The notes under the pieces were generated by a model, which did no database searches, was not told the DNA's origin, and saw only the letters and a program-made list of their open reading frames with translations. From the NCBI RefSeq assembly GCF_042242105.1, contig NC_092014.1, positions 4,140,374 through 4,204,373 of the forward strand: 64,000 nt of DNA, given 5' to 3'. Every line of letters starts with the position of its first letter. Position 1 is the stretch's first letter. This stretch comes from Pempheris klunzingeri. Taxonomy: Eukaryota; Chordata; Actinopteri; Acropomatiformes; Pempheridae. Made by a program: the position numbers and the translations under genes. Below are positions 58,871 to 64,000 of this stretch, in pieces.

Positions 58871-61800
58871 AGATTTCACATTGTTGATCATTACATATTG
58901 TCTCAATAACATTTCATATCTATTAAGAATTGACTTGGCAAATTACAGATATTTTCTTATATCCAGTCATGCAGGTAGTTTCAATTTAGAAACATCAGAG
59001 ATTTCTGCCGTCACTCAAATACAGTGGATGTGAAAGTGATTTAATTTGCAGTGCTCAAAGCATTATAAAAATTACATCACTGAAGAACAGTGACGACAGA
59101 TTTGTCGGCTCTATTCTGGTGGGTCTGAAACAGTGCCAATGAAAATTGTCATATTTCAAGGTCAATTAGTTGTTTGTGTGTTTCTTTGGTTAAAAATGCA
59201 GCCTAATTATAATTTCAGTGCAACAACTGTCAGCCCAGAGGATTATGCTAAATTGCATTAACACTCAGAGGGCAGCTGCAGAATGATGTATCAGCTTTTT
59301 AATGATATACAAACTGTACATGACTAAGTGCAACAAAAAAAAATAAATAAAAAATCCAAACCAGCCTGATCTGCTCTCTAGTTTTCCTCCCTGATTTTTA
59401 CCTTCTCTGGAGACCATGTGGTCCAATCACCTGCTCGTCCAGCTGCATCTCATCAGCAATCAGACACAGCACGTACAGCACGGTCTATACTGTATATAGA
59501 AGCCAGCAGAGCCACATATAGACTGACTCTTTGGCTGTAGGAATGATCGGTCAGTTCTGCAACCTGCCTGAGGCAATGAAGTACTTTCAGGTAGCTGTTC
59601 TGAAATGTGTTAATTGGTTTGGAACCGATGTTAGAACAGAAAAAATGCTTACAGAAAAAAAAATTTATTTTGGGAATGTTCATTTACATTTAAAGATAAT
59701 TTCCACTGCCCAGTAACTTAAAAGGTCTCTGCACCAACTGTGGTGTCAGCTGTGGCACTGGTCCCACATTCCTGTTCTGTTAAGGTCACACTGTAAAATC
59801 TGAAGGATGTCAATTTTTGTGAAGTGGTTAGTGAGCCAGGCGTAAGAATCTAAATGGATGACAGCAGCCTGCTGTGTGGGCATCACATGAGTGGGGTCAA
59901 GCCTGTAGATGAACAAAAAAAAAAAGCTCTGTATGTCTATGATAATATTGCTGGTTTGGGAGATATTCGGACTCCTTAAAGCCTTTGCACACCCACATTA
60001 CCCACAGTGTTTTACTGATTATCCCTTTTCCAAAGACCATGGTAAGATTATACAGACTTTGCCGGAAACCCCCTCAAGGCGTGGACACACCAGGATTTAA
60101 AGTCTCAAAATTTGTGGCAAAAATCAATTAGTTCCAGTGGGAAATGTAGGATTTTTTGGTTTTTATGTTGATGTTTTTAGCAAAAAAAAAGGTCACTCTA
60201 AGCCAACCACCCAGCACCAGAATCCAGACAGACATAATTGGCAACAGGCTCACAAAAAAGTCAAACATTCAGCCAGAAATTCTCTTGATTTGGTGAAAAC
60301 TGAAATCTGAATGAGTGCTACGGTTGTGTCGTGTCTCCTGGTTGTATAAATAGGCAGCTGTAACACATCATAGTCATGACACCTATAAAGGTGATGTGTG
60401 GGGCTCAGGCTCCATCCATTATGATGGACCTCAACGGATGAGATGGAGGCAGCTGTTTAGCCCAAACCTCCGCACTGAGAGCACCCCTAAAGAGTGTAGG
60501 TCATGCAACATGCAGGGTTAAAGCCTGCTCTCTGAGATCACCGTATTCATGGGCATTTCTCTCTTAAAATCACTTTCATGTGTTAAATTAATGTTGATGC
60601 ATGTGGTGAATGTGCCTACAGTAAATATTGTGATCTGGTCTCTTTGTATAGGTCCACCTGTCAAACTGCACGGTGGACCCCCTGCCTTCTCCTCAAGTGT
60701 TTAGCAGCTTAGACTTTCTGGCTAATGAGATGTCATGGACACATGCTGCTGGAGAAATGTGGATATCATTTCACACCAAATGTGTGTACTGTAGCTTGGA
60801 TTGCCGGTGTACACTTTTAAAAAAGTTTTACTGTCCTTTTCCATTTAATGGAGGCACACAAAAACCCGCTGACACAGCCACAAGAAAAACAAATACGCCC
60901 TGTCAATTTCCATATTGTATTTGTTGTGTCAAACTAAAAGAATACAGTTCTTTGACTGCTTATATTTGTATACATGAAAACATCTACAGTTTTCACCAGT
61001 GTACACTGTAGATTTGTCCTGTTATTCAAGTTTTTGTGCTCAGCCAAGACCCAGGGGACCCCACTGTACAGAGAGAGCTCCAGTATTAGATTTTTGCCTG
61101 TCAAGAGTCCATTTTGGTGATCATTAAAACAGCCAAGTCTCTCTGCCCTTCATAGTTGTGACCAGGCTGCTATATCGGAGTAGCTTTAAAATTCAATTTA
61201 AGGGAACATGAGTTTTAGTTAATTTTCACATTCATTTTACAGCAATTTACATGCACTGACAATGAAAAACTGAAAAACTGAAAAAAAATATAACACTGCT
61301 GATATCGGTTTAATACATTATTGCTGTTTTTAATTAGCAAAATTTACTGTGATCCATTTTTATTCCCTATGAATATGAAAGATATGCAAGAATGAAGGGA
61401 GGAAAGTGACAAAATCTGATTGGCTGTTGGTCTCTGACAGTTTGACAAGTTGATAATGTTCCTCCTCGTCTGACCATCATTTGAAATTCTGTGGTTGTCA
61501 CTTGAATCTTATTGGTTTTTTTATTCTGACACTGTGAAGAAAGAGATGTTACCAGACTTCTGCTTCCGTCCATCAACTGTATCTTTATGTCCGTACTATC
61601 AGTCAGTACCTTTATGAGTACCATAAAACATTAAGCTATACGATAGAAAAAAGCAAGCTCATGGGCAGTAGAAATAAAATGTCAGCAACTACATGCACAG
61701 TAACCCTGAGTAACACAACACCCATACATCAGACTAACAAAATGTTATTTCAAAAACACACACTGCACATATGACGATAAACAAATATGCGACCTTGGAG

Positions 61801-63134
61801 CAGACCAAGGGACCGAGGTGACCTGTAGTCTGAGAATCAATAAGCTGATATTACACACAGAAGTAAAAGGTGGGGGGCAGTGATGTTATGGCTCACCGAT
61901 CTGATTGGTTCAAAGACAGAGGCTGTCCGCTCCCGTCTGAAAATACCATGTTCACTGGTCTGAGCACAAATTAGGGCAGATTGTGCTTGGCCCTCTTCCT
62001 CTCTCTGTTTCCCTCTTTAATGCTTTCTCCATGTCAATGACTTCCTTACTATTCAGAAGCATGGTCTCTCAGCAAAATCAATGGTGATTAAGTAGGATGG
62101 CCATCGGATTGATCATATTTACGTTGATATATTCAAATGCTGATTCAGAATCACAAAGTGAAACATCCCAGAAAATGCAGGAGCAGAAGAAATGAATCGT
62201 CTTTGAGCTCGCATCAGATTCTGCTCTGTTATGTAAGAATCAGGATGTGTTGGTACATACACAGTAGGTTATATGGATTGAATTATGATTGGCCCCAGTG
62301 GGAATCAAATCAGAGATCACATAAGCAGCCATACCAGGTGTTCAGACCAGAATTGTCAGGACAGATGATAAGATGAGATTCGATCCAGGAAGTCCTGTTT
62401 AAATGATACGTGTTTGAGTTTGAAGGCTGAGACACCAAAACACTGTGCGGTGGTTTATAACATTATCATGTGAGTCAACTTCATAAATGTATTACTTTAA
62501 TCCTCCATCTCGTCTTGGTTTCATGTATTTGATTCCAATGCAGTGCACTGCCAGATGACGTCGCAATTGATTGCAAAAAAAAGTTGAACGTGGCTAAAAT
62601 TTTGGTCCGGGGTGACCCTTTTATCGGCCCTCTGTGTTGGTGCACCAAAATTCATCATCATTCAGCATTCTGTGGTTCTGGACGCTTGGTGATGTCGAGT
62701 TAACAACAAGACTAGCTGATACTGTAACAGCCAAGCAAACCATCATGTTAGAGCTGGTGAGTCTGGTGAGTATCATTTTCTTCTGTACTGATCCACTTCA
62801 TCATAATGTGATCGCTTCCTCCTTACTTCCTCCTCCTCCCTCAAGGTTCTGTCTATATAGCTACCACAGATATATGTGAATCTCTTCTCTTCTAATAAGA
62901 ATTTAGCAAGAATCCCAAATTAGTTGCCAGCAAGACACAACCTTCCCTCAGGATGTCAGCGACGTCACAGTTTAACAAAGTGGACACAACACAAAATATT
63001 CACACTGATATTCTGCACCCAAAGTTAATGAATTCATTTGAATTAGCTGCTGGTGTGACCAGGCCTTTCATTGTTTGCCTTTAAGTCTGTACTGTGTATT
63101 GAGAAGAGCTATAAGCTAAAGGTAAATTATAAGT
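58871..63134. other. intergenic, no gene recognised
   Basis: No frame resembles a known protein and no exon-like pair of splice sites with a shared frame was found. The last eight bases, TTATAAGT, are the left target duplication of hAT copy B. Confidence 0.4.
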
Positions 63135-63347
63135 CAGGGGTGTCCAAACTACAGCCTGTGGTCCAATTTTCATTGGCCCGCAGGAAATTCTAAAAATGTA
63201 TTGTAATACAGCCCACACACATGGAACTTGCACTGGACTGTGTTGTACTTCTTAGTCTCACCACTAGGTGGAGTAACTGTCTTTGAACGAGGCAGCTTCT
63301 CTATAAAATGAGTAATAGAAGAAGAAATGTGCTACAGGTGACCCAAA

Positions 63348-63387
63348 ATGGCAGAATTAAGGAAACGTAAGAGAGCAAGTGAGTGAA
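63348..63387 (+). pseudogene. hAT transposase N-terminal relic with nonsense codon
   Basis: Same start as in copy A (MAELRKRKRASE), but the next codon is TGA where copy A has TGT, so translation would stop after 12 residues. Confidence 0.8.
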
Positions 63388-63531
63388 GAAAGTTTCAGAC
63401 GCGGTGTGCGATGAGAGCACAGCTAATAACTAATGAAGATCACTTTTGCATTACGGAGGAGCTGCTTGATGTTAGCAGGCTAAAGAGCAAGCGTCCCTCT
63501 CTGATGCTGATGCTAATGCTGGGGGTGGGGG

Positions 63532-63783
63532 GTGCTCGCTCTACCATTCTCATGTGCGCTGGCTAAGTCGTGGCTCTGTGCTGCAGCGGTTTTATTCCCT
63601 GAGATCAGAAATGGACCAGTTTTGAAGAGAGAAGGACCTCTTCATGAGCTCAGTGACCCTCTCTGGTTGGCATGTTTAGTGGATCTCACTGATCACCTGA
63701 ACAAGAGCCTACAAGGCAAAGACCAGCTTGTAGCACAACTAATAAATGAAAGCCCACTAATGGAAAGGCTGTTTTTTCCTTGA
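63532..63783 (+). pseudogene. hAT transposase C-terminal relic
   Basis: The frame contains LKREGPLHELSDPLWLACL followed by VDLTDHLNKSLQGKD. This corresponds to the segment of GTF2IRD2-like hAT transposases just before the dimerisation domain. The remainder is missing. Not functional. Confidence 0.75.
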
Positions 63784-64000
63784 ATCATATTCAGTTATCA
63801 AGCAGAATTTACCTACATTTGATTGATTTTGCCAACTTTAATCCACTAGAGGTGAGGCGATATCCATCACCTCTAGTGGATTAAAGTTAGCAATATAGCT
63901 CACTTCTAGTGAGTGGCCCAGCCCTTTGTATGTTTTTCTGTATGTGGCCCTCAGTGAAAAAAGTTTGGACACCCCTGTTATAAGTAACTTAAATTGTCTC

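Larger units (their letters stand above)
63135..63977 (+). mobile_element. hAT element copy B
   Basis: An 843-bp element with CAGGGGTGTCCAAACT at the left and its complement at the right, flanked on both sides by the identical 8-bp duplication TTATAAGT. It is the same family and orientation as copy A, but with a different internal deletion and no LINE insertion. Near the right end CCACTAGAGGTGA and TCACCTCTAGTGG form a subterminal palindrome. Confidence 0.94.

Overview
The window is vertebrate nuclear DNA, most probably from a spiny-rayed (percomorph) teleost. Genes are split into short exons with GT-AG introns. (CA)n/(TG)n microsatellites are very frequent, and many interspersed repeats are of teleost type (hAT, Tc1-like, a TTAA-flanked fold-back element, LINE tails). 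The reconstructed proteins are full length and close to their human counterparts. There are no operons, CRISPR arrays or prokaryotic signals.

Left third: positions 1-6.7 kb hold no gene I can support, only a Tc1/mariner-like deletion derivative at 2192-2894. On the minus strand from 19059 down to 8409 lies a complete 14-exon gtpbp1 (translational GTPase; 672 codons plus stop when joined), probably with a 3' UTR reaching down to about 6.7 kb. Its introns contain a near-perfect 20-bp-arm hairpin, a ~370-bp fold-back element flanked by TTAA, and a long polypyrimidine block in front of a 51-nt in-frame exon.

Middle: head-to-head with gtpbp1, and separated from it by a 1.24-kb hAT element that carries a nested LINE tail, is a four-exon proto-type galectin on the plus strand (131 aa, all canonical sugar-binding residues, TATA box at 21615). 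Next is a single-exon urotensin-2 receptor-like GPCR on the minus strand (364 aa). After it comes adap1 (ArfGAP with two PH domains, 377 aa, 11 exons over 14.8 kb, minus strand). Every adap1 exon-exon phase closes, but only if intron 8 uses a GC donor. Several adap1 donor sites sit 7-19 nt from dinucleotide repeats.

Right third: 45-64 kb is gene-poor in my reading. It contains a second copy of a ~220-bp repeat that also lies in adap1 intron 2, a Tc1-like transposase relic, polypurine and polypyrimidine tracts, a probable LINE 3' end, and near the right edge a second hAT copy (63135-63977). That copy preserves the unoccupied site of the LINE insertion seen in the first.

The four genes do not form one pathway (translation/mRNA surveillance, a lectin, a peptide-hormone receptor, an Arf6/phosphoinositide regulator). 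Their adjacency is ordinary synteny; gtpbp1 and a galectin-1/2-type gene also share the human 22q13 region. I found no new multi-gene system. The most interesting signals are the splicing arrangements in adap1 and gtpbp1 and the dated transposon layering.
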